In this document: positions 1 to 5,975 of the stretch, piece after piece
Position numbering within the stretch: the first letter of the stretch is position 1
Layout: every line of letters begins with the position of its first letter
Origin: Smithellaceae bacterium
GTDB lineage: Bacteria > Desulfobacterota > Syntrophia > Syntrophales > Smithellaceae
Assembly: GCA_028704195.1 (NCBI GenBank)
Contig: JAQVLL010000103.1
Location: 1 to 7,017 of the forward strand
DNA length: 7,017 bases
Direction of reading: 5' to 3'
Notes under the pieces: model-generated
What the model saw: the letters and a program-made list of their open reading frames with translations, nothing else
What the model was told of the DNA's origin: nothing
Databases searched by the model: none
Position numbers and translations under genes: made by a program

Positions 1-193
1 CATCATACAGAATATATCCCTCTTCGGTCACACCACAAGTTACATAATTTATACCAAGATCTCGTATGTAGAATAATGCATATGCACAATTGGGTGTAAG
101 ATAAACAGCCGATGTTTTTGTCCCATCATGAGTATGAGATCGTGTCCCAAGTTCAGTAATTCCAGCTATTGGCGAACCATGATAAAATATCAT
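1..193 (-). CDS. YHGS-motif protein of unknown function, 3' end off the window
   Basis: The first 64 codons are visible, starting with ATG at 193-191; the frame stays open through the left edge. The protein begins MIFYHGSP, followed near residues 30-44 by a VYLTPN..YALFYIRD stretch, then GINYVTCGVTEEGYI. A Tyr-His-Gly-Ser strand followed by a 'YLT...A..Y' segment recalls ADP-ribosyltransferase-fold proteins (RES or DUF3990-like), but this is a loose resemblance and the catalytic C-terminal half is not visible, so no activity is claimed. The start is supported by an AGAGGA ribosome binding site (reverse complement of 203-208) and by a 4-nt ATGA overlap with the stop of the upstream DUF3795 gene, which indicates translational coupling. 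The A+T-rich codon use matches the other two - strand genes and differs from everything right of 1030. Confidence 0.72.
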   Translation of the reverse strand, partial: MIFYHGSPIAGITELGTRSHTHDGTKTSAVYLTPNCAYALFYIRDLGINYVTCGVTEEGYILYD

Positions 194-483
194 ATAATTG
201 TTTCCTCTTCATATTTTTCTTTCAGCTTTTTAAGCTTATGGATTCCATCCCTATCCCATTCTCCAATTTTGTTTATTAGCCATTGGCAAGGAAATTCAGA
301 GCACACACCGCAGAAATAAGCTTTATGTTCTATACAGCACTTGTAAATAGCACAACCATTTGACCAAAGTTTAACACATTTACCCTCAACCTCACGACAA
401 CCTTTGCATTCCCCGCTTTTTTTATAACCGCAATCATCACAGCAACCACCGCAAGGATTAATTTTTGAAAAGTCTGTATTCAT
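190..483 (-). CDS. DUF3795 cysteine-rich small protein (putative zinc-binding)
   Basis: A complete 97-aa protein with 13 cysteines. An N-terminal CGGCCDDCGY motif (residues 11-20) is followed by a CKGC pair (26-29), single cysteines at 36 and 44, a CC pair at 49-50, and a CGVCSEFPC motif (58-66). The series CG.C..C, C.GC and C..C..FPC is the hallmark of DUF3795. That family is common in anaerobic Firmicutes, Bacteroidetes and archaea, has no established function, and is presumed to bind zinc or another metal through these cysteines. The C-terminal 30 residues are charged and probably helical. A GAGGAG ribosome binding site (reverse complement of 492-497) lies 8 nt before the ATG at 483. The gene overlaps both neighbours by ATGA: its start sits on the stop of the upstream gene, and its stop on the start of the downstream one. 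The family call is firm; the role is unknown. Confidence 0.85.
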   Translation of the reverse strand: MNTDFSKINPCGGCCDDCGYKKSGECKGCREVEGKCVKLWSNGCAIYKCCIEHKAYFCGVCSEFPCQWLINKIGEWDRDGIHKLKKLKEKYEEETII

Positions 484-992
484 ATAACATTCTCCTCTCT
501 CATATCAAAATACAACCGTCCGTCTTTTTCATTTATATAAGGTTGGCGGTCTTTTATATAGTTAAATTCCTCATATTTGGCAATATTATTACGCAATATG
601 CAGAGTAAAACAGGATGAATAGCTCTGTCATTTTCACTGTTCATCACATAACTTCTGTTTCTGAGCCTATTGTGCATTTCTTTTTTATATTTATCGATTT
701 CAGGTTTTGCAATATCAAAGGGCATCTCGGACAGACATAGCCAATAATACCATACTGTTCCGCTGTGACGCTTTACCTCGCCATTATATTTATTGTAATA
801 TTTAATAAGATTATTAATCCATATCACATCATCCGAAACAGTGCCAATAAATCTCAAGGTTATCAATGCAGAATGAAAGCATTCCCCATGGTGACAATCA
901 TTATAGCCAAAACATGTTGTTTTAAGCCTGCTTATAGTTTTATCAATCATATCCTGCACTAATAAGTTATTTGGTGCGAGTAAATATAGCAA
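480..992 (-). CDS. Hypothetical protein, probably 5'-truncated at the 1011-1033 junction
   Basis: I do not recognise this family. From the TTG at 992 the product has 170 aa. It looks mostly helical, has a CFGYNDCHHGECFHSAL segment with three cysteines and several histidines near residues 27-43, a WYYWLCLSEMPFDIAKPEI segment in the middle, and a PYINEKDGRLYFDMREENVI C-terminus. The Cys/His cluster could bind metal, which is inference. TTG is unlikely to be the real start: the frame is open upstream to a TAA at 1040-1038, and the extra residues (NSYELEILRLLYLLAP across the TTG) read like natural helical protein. The next internal ATG is at 950. The true N-terminus was therefore probably lost where the A+T-rich segment meets clpB. 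The 3' end overlaps the DUF3795 start by ATGA, making it the first visible gene of a three-gene coupled operon. Alternative: a short intact protein starting at 992 or 950. Confidence 0.65.
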   Translation of the reverse strand: MLYLLAPNNLLVQDMIDKTISRLKTTCFGYNDCHHGECFHSALITLRFIGTVSDDVIWINNLIKYYNKYNGEVKRHSGTVWYYWLCLSEMPFDIAKPEIDKYKKEMHNRLRNRSYVMNSENDRAIHPVLLCILRNNIAKYEEFNYIKDRQPYINEKDGRLYFDMREENVI

Positions 993-1010
993 TCTTAATA
1001 TTTCCAGTTC

Positions 1011-1033
1011 ATATGAATTCGCTGAAAGTAGGA
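1011..1033. other. Breakpoint joining an A+T-rich accessory segment to clpB
   Basis: Left of here the sequence is A+T-rich with - strand genes; right of here it is G+C-richer and in the clpB frame. ClpB homology starts at the GGA codon at 1031, while the opposite-strand protein reads naturally up to about 1011-1019. Both genes lose their 5' parts at this point, so the true junction lies in this interval. A GAATTC hexamer sits at 1015-1020. No direct repeat, inverted repeat or transposase gene is visible beside it. It could be a genomic rearrangement or a chimeric join in library or assembly; the sequence alone cannot decide. Confidence 0.75.
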
Positions 1034-2800
1034 GAGATTATTCTTTTTATCGACGAAATTCATACGATGGTCGGTGCCGGCGCGTCCGAAGGTTCGATGG
1101 ACGCCTCCAACATGCTCAAGCCCGCCCTGGCCAGAGGTGAATTGCGCTGCGTGGGAGCGACGACGCTTAATGAATACCGCAAATACATTGAAAAAGATGC
1201 TGCGCTGGAGAGGCGTTTCCAGCCAATCCTGGTCAAGGAACCGAGCGTTGAGGATACGATTGCCATTTTGCGCGGGCTGAAGGAGCGGTATGAAGTGCAT
1301 CACGGCGTCCGCGTCAAGGATTCCGCCATTGTGGCCGCCGCCACATTGTCGCACCGGTATATCTCCGACCGGTTTTTGCCGGACAAGGCTGTGGACCTGA
1401 TCGATGAAGCCGCCTCCCGTTTGAGGATCGAACTGGATTCCATGCCGTCGGAAATCGATGCGATTGACCGGAAAATCATTCAGCTGGAAATTGAAAAGCA
1501 GTCCCTGAAAAAAGATACGGACAAGGCTGCGAAAGAGAGACGCGAAAAGATCGAAAAGGAACTGTCCGAACTCAAATCCAGCATGGATCAGATGAAGATG
1601 CACTGGTCGGCGGAGAAGGACATCATCAAAAAAATTCAGCAGATCAAGAGCGATGTGGAAGCGCTGAAAATTGAGGAAGCGAACGCGCAGCGTGAAGGCA
1701 ATCTTGCCCGGGCCGCGGAAATCCGCTATGGCAAGCTGGTCGAACTCGATCGGGAACTTCAGGAACATCAGAACAAACTTGAGGATGTCCAGAAAAACAA
1801 CCAGATGTTGAAGGAAGAAGTGGATGCCGAAGATGTGGCGGAAGTGGTTTCCAACTGGACCGGTATCCCGCTTTCGCGCATGATGGAAAGCGATGTGCAG
1901 AAATTGATCCATATGGATGAACGCCTGAAGATGCGCGTGATCGGGCAGGATGACGGCATTGGGGCCGTGTCCTCCGCCCTGAGAAGGGCGCGCTCGGGCC
2001 TGCAGGATCCGAACCGCCCGATTGGATCATTCATTTTCCTGGGACCGACCGGTGTGGGTAAAACCGAACTGGCCCGTGCTCTGGCCGAGTTCATGTTCGA
2101 CAATGAACAGGCGATGATCCGCATTGATATGTCCGAGTATATGGAAAAACATGCGGTGGCCCGTTTGATCGGTGCTCCCCCGGGTTATGTCGGATATGAT
2201 GAGGGCGGTTACCTGACCGAATCCGTCAGGCGCAAACCTTATTCTGTTTTGCTTTTTGATGAAATTGAAAAAGCTCATCCGGATGTTTTCAACATCCTGT
2301 TGCAGATTCTCGACGACGGCAGGTTGACCGACGGACACGGCCGTACGGTGGATTTCAAGAATACCGTCGTGATCATGACGTACAACGTGGGCAGCCAGTG
2401 GATTCAGGATCCATCTCTTGACGACGTGGAAAAACAAAACCGCTCCATGGAAGTGCTGCGTGCGACGTTTAAACCTGAGTTTTTAAACCGCATCGATGAT
2501 ATCATTATGTTCCATGCGCTGAAGTTGGAAGACATTCATAGAATTGTCGACATTCAACTGAAACTGATCGACAGGCGGCTGAAAGAACGCAAGCTCAGCA
2601 TCGAATTGACAGATGCGGCTAAAAAATATATAGCCGAGAAGGGGTACAGCCCGGTCTACGGGGCGAGGCCGCTCAAGCGTTCTTTGCAGAAGCTGATTTT
2701 GGATCCGTTGGCGCTGGACATCCTGTCCGGGAAGTTTTCCGAAGGAGACCATATTGTCGTAGGGGTTTCCAGGGGGGAAATCACGTTCAGTAAAAAGTAA
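1013..2800 (+). CDS. clpB: ATP-dependent disaggregase ClpB, 5'-truncated (N-domain and first Walker A lost)
   Basis: ClpB is the hexameric AAA+ chaperone that, with DnaK, extracts polypeptides from aggregates. Counting from the in-frame ATG at 1013 (595 aa; about 857 in E. coli), homology begins near residue 6 at GEIILFIDE, the NBD1 Walker B strand (D14, E15). The NBD1 arginine pair ERRF (R67-R68) follows, then the coiled-coil middle domain up to the WTGIP motif (W282). NBD2 appears complete: Walker A GPTGVGKT (344-351), pore loop GYVGYDEGG with Y392, Walker B FDEIEKAHP (D416, E417), arginine finger NRID (R493) and sensor 2 GARPLKR (R552). The N-terminal domain, NBD1 Walker A and NBD1 pore loop, about 265 residues, are absent and do not occur elsewhere in the window. 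The sensor 1 region reads MTYN where family members have MTSN. No ribosome binding site precedes ATG 1013; a TTG at 971 is in frame, but that region is antisense to the foreign gene. As it stands this is a gene fragment; an intact copy probably existed before the junction formed. Confidence 0.93.
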   Translation: MNSLKVGEIILFIDEIHTMVGAGASEGSMDASNMLKPALARGELRCVGATTLNEYRKYIEKDAALERRFQPILVKEPSVEDTIAILRGLKERYEVHHGVRVKDSAIVAAATLSHRYISDRFLPDKAVDLIDEAASRLRIELDSMPSEIDAIDRKIIQLEIEKQSLKKDTDKAAKERREKIEKELSELKSSMDQMKMHWSAEKDIIKKIQQIKSDVEALKIEEANAQREGNLARAAEIRYGKLVELDRELQEHQNKLEDVQKNNQMLKEEVDAEDVAEVVSNWTGIPLSRMMESDVQKLIHMDERLKMRVIGQDDGIGAVSSALRRARSGLQDPNRPIGSFIFLGPTGVGKTELARALAEFMFDNEQAMIRIDMSEYMEKHAVARLIGAPPGYVGYDEGGYLTESVRRKPYSVLLFDEIEKAHPDVFNILLQILDDGRLTDGHGRTVDFKNTVVIMTYNVGSQWIQDPSLDDVEKQNRSMEVLRATFKPEFLNRIDDIIMFHALKLEDIHRIVDIQLKLIDRRLKERKLSIELTDAAKKYIAEKGYSPVYGARPLKRSLQKLILDPLALDILSGKFSEGDHIVVGVSRGEITFSKK

Positions 2801-2867
2801 GGATCAAGGAGTAAAGAGTAAGGGGTAAAGAGTAAGGAGTAAGGGGTAAGGGGTAAGGGGTAAGGGG
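2798..2867 (+). repeat. Tandem heptamer array, ten units, consensus TAAGGGG
   Basis: Ten consecutive 7-nt units run without a gap: TAAGGAT, CAAGGAG, TAAAGAG, TAAGGGG, TAAAGAG, TAAGGAG, then TAAGGGG four times. The first unit begins with the TAA stop codon of clpB. The left units have diverged while the last four are identical, as expected if the array grows by slippage at its right end. It resembles the short tandemly repeated heptamers (STRR type) known from cyanobacteria and other bacteria. Its antisense reading gives a spurious P-Y-S-L-L-type peptide repeat. Confidence 0.95.
2843..2867 (+). promoter_or_regulatory. Predicted G-quadruplex in the clpB-DUF1844 intercistronic region
   Basis: Four runs of exactly four G (2843-2846, 2850-2853, 2857-2860, 2864-2867) are separated by TAA loops of 3 nt, which satisfies the strict G-quadruplex pattern with four tetrads; a fifth GGGG lies at 2822-2825. 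Being on the coding strand, it would also form in the mRNA. It ends 33 nt before the ATG at 2901, outside the ribosome footprint but close enough to influence transcription passage or translation of the downstream gene. The fold is a prediction from the pattern; a regulatory effect is inference. Confidence 0.6.
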
Positions 2868-2900
2868 TGCTCCTGCCACCTAACATTACATGGAGGATTT

Positions 2901-3290
2901 ATGGCGGAAGAAAAAAAAGGTGAAGGATTTGTGATTAAAGACAGGCGTTTCTCCGACGAACCGGAAAAGAAGGAAGAAGCTGCGGCGGCAAGTGAAGCAC
3001 CTGTGCAAGAAGATGTAAAAACCGCGACAGATGAACATTTTGACTATCCGCCGGTAAATTTTACAAACTTTGTCATATCGCTCAGCACGTCCGCCCTGTT
3101 TCATTTTGGCGATTTTCCTGAAAATGAAGGGGCCAAAGCAGAGAAAAACCTGCCGGCGGTAAAACAGACCATTGATATTCTGGATATGCTGAATGAAAAA
3201 ACCAAAGGTAATCTCGATCAGAATGAAGATAATTTAATTAAAGGCGTTTTATACGAGCTGAAAATGCGCTATGTTAAAGAAAACGCCTGA
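2901..3290 (+). CDS. DUF1844 domain-containing protein
   Basis: A small 129-aa soluble protein of unknown function. Residues 1-45 are a charged, low-complexity Lys/Glu/Ala-rich leader, probably disordered. Residues 49-126 form the DUF1844 domain, recognised by VNFTNFVISLSTSALFHFG, the LPAVKQTIDILDMLNEKTKGNL helix and a closing LYELKMRYV. This arrangement is typical of deltaproteobacterial and acidobacterial members, where the gene often sits beside housekeeping genes; no biochemical role is established. The start at 2901 is fixed by a GGAGG ribosome binding site (2892-2896). The 3' end overlaps ispE by 20 nt, so the two are presumably co-transcribed and translationally coupled. It follows clpB by 100 nt, most of which is the heptamer array. 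Confidence 0.88.
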   Translation: MAEEKKGEGFVIKDRRFSDEPEKKEEAAAASEAPVQEDVKTATDEHFDYPPVNFTNFVISLSTSALFHFGDFPENEGAKAEKNLPAVKQTIDILDMLNEKTKGNLDQNEDNLIKGVLYELKMRYVKENA

Positions 3291-4131
3291 AACATTCAGG
3301 AAAGCGCCTGCAAAAATCAACCTTTCATTGCATGTTTTGCGGAAGCGTCCGGACGGTTATCATGATCTGGCTTCCGTTATGCAGAAGATTTCCATATACG
3401 ATGAGTTAACTTTTTCCCTGTGCACAGGGGGGATAACGCTTTGCTGTCCGGGCACCGATCTCCCGACCGATGAACAAAACCTGGTTTACCGTGCCGCCCG
3501 TGCCATTTTTCAGCATACGGGTTATACAGGTGGTGTTGAAATTGTTTTGAAGAAAAAGATACCCTCTGCCGCGGGTCTGGGAGGAGGGAGTTCCGACGCA
3601 GCCGCCACACTGACGGCTTTAAATGACTTATGTTCGCTGAACGTGAGTCAGTCTGACCTGATGAAAATTGGGGCAAAACTGGGCGCGGATGTTCCCTTTT
3701 TTGTTTTCGGGCAAAGGGCATTTGCCACCGGCATTGGAGACGAGCTTCAAATCCTGTCCGATGTTCCTCGTTTGCACATCATTTTGATCAATCCTGCCTT
3801 TGAGCTTTCCACAAGAAAGGTTTACGAAAACCTTAATTTAGCATTGACAAAGAAAAAAAATAATTATAGTATTCCGCGGTTTTACGCACTAGGTGACGTA
3901 ATTCGGGAATTGCATAATGATTTAGAAGACGTATCGTTTCGGATGCATCCTCAATTGAATGCATTCAAGCAATTGCTGTTGGATGAAGGCGCCCTCGGTG
4001 CATTGATGTCGGGCAGTGGTCCTACACTTTTTGGTATTTTTGCTGATGAACAGTCGGCAAAAGAAGCGCAGGATGCAATTTTGAAAAAAGTTTCCGGAGA
4101 ATGTCTGGTTTTCTTTGCCCAATCATTGTAG
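3271..4131 (+). CDS. ispE: 4-diphosphocytidyl-2-C-methyl-D-erythritol kinase IspE
   Basis: IspE phosphorylates CDP-methylerythritol with ATP at its 2-hydroxyl, the fourth step of the MEP route to IPP and DMAPP, in the cytoplasm. The 286-aa length fits the family (E. coli 283). It is a GHMP kinase with all three motifs: APAKINLSLHV near the N-terminus with substrate-side Lys15; the ATP-binding glycine-rich loop IPSAAGLGGGSSDAA (97-111); and the C-terminal GALMSGSGPTLFGIF (243-257). The catalytic aspartate of GADVPF is D140, equivalent to D141 of E. coli. The start at 3271 is the only one that leaves room for the N-terminal motif; it lies inside the DUF1844 gene, and no clear ribosome binding site precedes it, which supports coupling to the upstream gene. 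It ends with TAG 40 nt before tRNA-Gln. Confidence 0.96.
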   Translation: MLKKTPETFRKAPAKINLSLHVLRKRPDGYHDLASVMQKISIYDELTFSLCTGGITLCCPGTDLPTDEQNLVYRAARAIFQHTGYTGGVEIVLKKKIPSAAGLGGGSSDAAATLTALNDLCSLNVSQSDLMKIGAKLGADVPFFVFGQRAFATGIGDELQILSDVPRLHIILINPAFELSTRKVYENLNLALTKKKNNYSIPRFYALGDVIRELHNDLEDVSFRMHPQLNAFKQLLLDEGALGALMSGSGPTLFGIFADEQSAKEAQDAILKKVSGECLVFFAQSL

Positions 4132-4171
4132 AAGCTGTATTTATTCAGAATTCCACATAATAGAGTGACGA

Positions 4172-4246
4172 TGGGGCGTCGTCAAGCGGTAAGACACAGG
4201 ATTTTGGTTCCTGCATTCGGAGGTTCGAATCCTCCCGCCCCAGCCA
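4172..4246 (+). tRNA. tRNA-Gln (anticodon UUG), CCA encoded
   Basis: A 75-nt tRNA with acceptor strands TGGGGCG (4172-4178) and CGCCCCA (4236-4242), discriminator G at 4243 and encoded CCA at 4244-4246. The anticodon stem CAGGA/TCCTG closes a seven-base loop TTTTGGT, giving anticodon TTG for CAA (and CAG by wobble). The T arm is GGAGG-TTCGAAT-CCTCC. The weak U1-A72 pair is the usual glutamine-tRNA identity feature. It lies between ispE and prs with no terminator visible on either side, so it is probably cut from a longer transcript, at least in part. Confidence 0.97.
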
Positions 4247-4272
4247 GATCAAGATTGCGGAGATAGAGCTAA

Positions 4273-5214
4273 ATGTTAGAAAGAATCAGGGTTTTTTCGG
4301 GAAACGCCAATGTTCCTCTGGCGCAAAAAATATGTCAGAAACTGGGTGTGTCCCTGGGGAAGGCCAACGTCACAACCTTCAGTGATGGGGAAACGCGTGT
4401 CGAGATTAATGAAAATGTCCGCGGGATGGATGTTTTCATCATTCAATCCACCTGCACACCGGTGAACGTGACCTTGATGGAACTGCTCATCATGATCGAT
4501 GCCATGAAGAGGGCATCGGCTGACAGGATCACCGCCGTTGTGCCCTATTACGGGTATGCCCGGCAGGACAGAAAAGTCGCTCCCCGCGCCCCCATTTCGG
4601 CAAAACTGGTGGCTGATCTGATTACGACCGCAGGCGCCCAGCGGCTTTTGTCCATGGATCTGCATGCGGGACAGATTCAGGGGTTTTTCAATATTCCCGT
4701 GGATAATCTTTTTGCCACGCCGGTTTTGATTGATTACATGAAAAAGAATTACCAGGATGACATGGTGGTGGTTTCACCGGACACCGGCGGCGTGGAACGG
4801 GCCCGTGCTTTTGGCAAAAGGCTGGGAGCGTCTCTGGCGATCATCGATAAAAGGCGGGAAGGTCCCAATGAAGCCCAGGTGATGAACATTATCGGTAACG
4901 TGAAGGGCAAGCGGGTCATTATTTTGGACGATATGGTCGATACGGCGGGTACCGTTGTTCAAGCGGCAAACGCTCTGACCGAAGCCGGCGCTCTCGAAGT
5001 ATCCGTCTGCTGTACGCATCCGGTCTTGTCCGGTCCCGCGATTGATCGCATCGAAAACTCCAATATCAGGGAATTTGTAGTCACCGACACCATTCCCTTG
5101 AATGAAAAAGCGGCCAATTGCAAAACAATGAAAGTGTTGTCGGTTTCCGGCTTGTTATCAGAAGCTGTGCGCCGCATTTATTATAACGACTCAGTAAGCT
5201 CATTATTTATTTAG
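4273..5214 (+). CDS. prs: Ribose-phosphate pyrophosphokinase (PRPP synthetase)
   Basis: This enzyme transfers pyrophosphate from ATP to ribose 5-phosphate, giving PRPP for purine, pyrimidine, NAD, histidine and tryptophan synthesis; it is cytoplasmic and hexameric in class I. At 313 aa it has the usual length. Visible motifs are FSGNAN (8-13), FSDGE (36-40), the ATP-contacting YYGYARQDRK loop (92-101), the MDLHAGQIQGFF segment with catalytic-region His131 (128-139), the VSPDTGGVERARAF segment (167-180), and the ribose-phosphate loop ILDDMVDTAGT (217-227) with D219 and D220. All key residues of class I enzymes appear present, so phosphate activation and ADP inhibition are expected from the family. 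The start at 4273 has a GGAG (4259-4262) 10 nt upstream and leaves 26 nt after the tRNA. The rplY gene follows 14 nt downstream. Confidence 0.97.
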   Translation: MLERIRVFSGNANVPLAQKICQKLGVSLGKANVTTFSDGETRVEINENVRGMDVFIIQSTCTPVNVTLMELLIMIDAMKRASADRITAVVPYYGYARQDRKVAPRAPISAKLVADLITTAGAQRLLSMDLHAGQIQGFFNIPVDNLFATPVLIDYMKKNYQDDMVVVSPDTGGVERARAFGKRLGASLAIIDKRREGPNEAQVMNIIGNVKGKRVIILDDMVDTAGTVVQAANALTEAGALEVSVCCTHPVLSGPAIDRIENSNIREFVVTDTIPLNEKAANCKTMKVLSVSGLLSEAVRRIYYNDSVSSLFI

Positions 5215-5228
5215 GAGGAGAGGGGTAA

Positions 5229-5891
5229 ATGGAAATAACCGATTTGGCGGCGCAAGTCCGTAAAGAACAGAAGAAAGGTCCAGCCCGCCGGTTGCGTCAG
5301 CAGGGATTTGTGCCGGCTATTTTTTACGGCGGTGGAGCCGAGAACATACAACTGTCTGTGAAAAGCATTGACCTGTTGAAACTGCATAAAGAAAAGAAAG
5401 ATCACGCGTTTATTAAGCTGATTATTGATGATGGCGGCAAGAAAGTGGAGAAACTTTCCCTGATAAAGGAATTGCAGGTTCAACCCCTGACGGGGAAATT
5501 GTATCATGCGGATTTTTACGAAGTGGACATGAAAAAGAAGCTCGTATTCGATGTCTCCCTGAACTTTACAGGCAAGGCAATTGGCGTTGAGAACGGAGGC
5601 GAATTACAGCATATCAAGCGTGATATTAAGGTTATGTGTCTACCTTCCGATCTGCCTGATCATATCGATGTGGACATCACCCCCATCGACATCGGTCATT
5701 CCATTAAGGTGAAGGATATTGGGCTTCCTGAAAACCTGACTCATCTGGATCCTCCGGAGGCCGCGGTCGTATCGGTTGCCGCCGTCAAGGTTGTGAAGGT
5801 TGAAGCCGCCGCTGAAGAAGTTCCGGCGGAAGGTGCAGCGGTTGCCGAGGCTGAACCGGCCAAAGAAGAGAAGAAAGAAAAGGAAAAATAA
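5229..5891 (+). CDS. rplY: Large ribosomal subunit protein bL25, long CTC/TL5 form
   Basis: bL25 binds 5S rRNA at the central protuberance of the 50S subunit. The 220-aa product is the two-domain CTC-type form, in contrast to the roughly 94-aa E. coli protein. Residues 1-95 are the 5S-binding beta-barrel, with RRLRQQGFVPAIFYGGG (20-36), where lysine- and arginine-rich residues face the RNA, and QPLTGKLYHADFYEV closing the domain. Residues 100-185 are the CTC beta domain, with VSLNFTGKAIGVENGGELQ and the LPDHIDVDI / IGHSIKVKDI segments. Residues from about 190 onward are a low-complexity Ala/Glu/Lys tail, likely disordered. The ribosome binding site GGAGG (5214-5218) overlaps the last base of the prs stop codon, and the two genes are separated by 14 nt, indicating one operon with pth next. 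The product may be listed under the older general-stress name Ctc. Confidence 0.95.
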   Translation: MEITDLAAQVRKEQKKGPARRLRQQGFVPAIFYGGGAENIQLSVKSIDLLKLHKEKKDHAFIKLIIDDGGKKVEKLSLIKELQVQPLTGKLYHADFYEVDMKKKLVFDVSLNFTGKAIGVENGGELQHIKRDIKVMCLPSDLPDHIDVDITPIDIGHSIKVKDIGLPENLTHLDPPEAAVVSVAAVKVVKVEAAAEEVPAEGAAVAEAEPAKEEKKEKEK

Positions 5892-5963
5892 AGCTAAGCG
5901 GGATCCGGGCGGTAGATCATGCTTTCCTCTGCTTTGAAAAAATTATTTTTTCGTTTTCGAAAA

Positions 5964-5972
5964 GAGGGGGAG
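5964..5972 (+). promoter_or_regulatory. Ribosome binding site fixing the pth start
   Basis: The purine run GAGGGGGAG directly precedes the ATG at 5976 (GAGG is 8 nt away from it). It supports that codon over the in-frame ATG at 5919, which has no comparable sequence in front of it. Confidence 0.6.
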
Positions 5973-5975
5973 CAG

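Noticed and set aside
1011..1033. Insertion-sequence end or attachment site at the junction
   Set aside because: No terminal inverted repeat, target duplication, integrase or transposase gene is visible near it.
995..1912. Long antisense open frame of 305 codons opposite clpB
   Set aside because: It lies wholly over conserved ClpB coding sequence and gives a His/Phe-rich, unfamiliar product typical of an antisense shadow.
2798..2867. CRISPR-like array
   Set aside because: Units are 7 nt and contiguous, with no spacers.
2656..2886. Antisense open frame with P-Y-S-L-L repeats
   Set aside because: It is the reverse reading of the heptamer array; the peptide periodicity comes from the DNA repeat, not from a protein.
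4126..4171. Possible promoter before tRNA-Gln (CATAAT at 4156-4161)
   Set aside because: No acceptable -35 element lies 16-18 nt upstream; the nearest TTG-like hexamer is 24 nt away.
5935..5963. A/T-rich stretch with a short TTTTCGAAAA palindrome, considered as a terminator
   Set aside because: The stem is short and A/T only, no proper T-tract follows it, and pth starts directly after.
5919..5975. Upstream in-frame ATG adding 19 residues to Pth
   Set aside because: No ribosome binding site precedes it, and the ATG at 5976 gives Asn10, His20 and Asp93 at the canonical positions.
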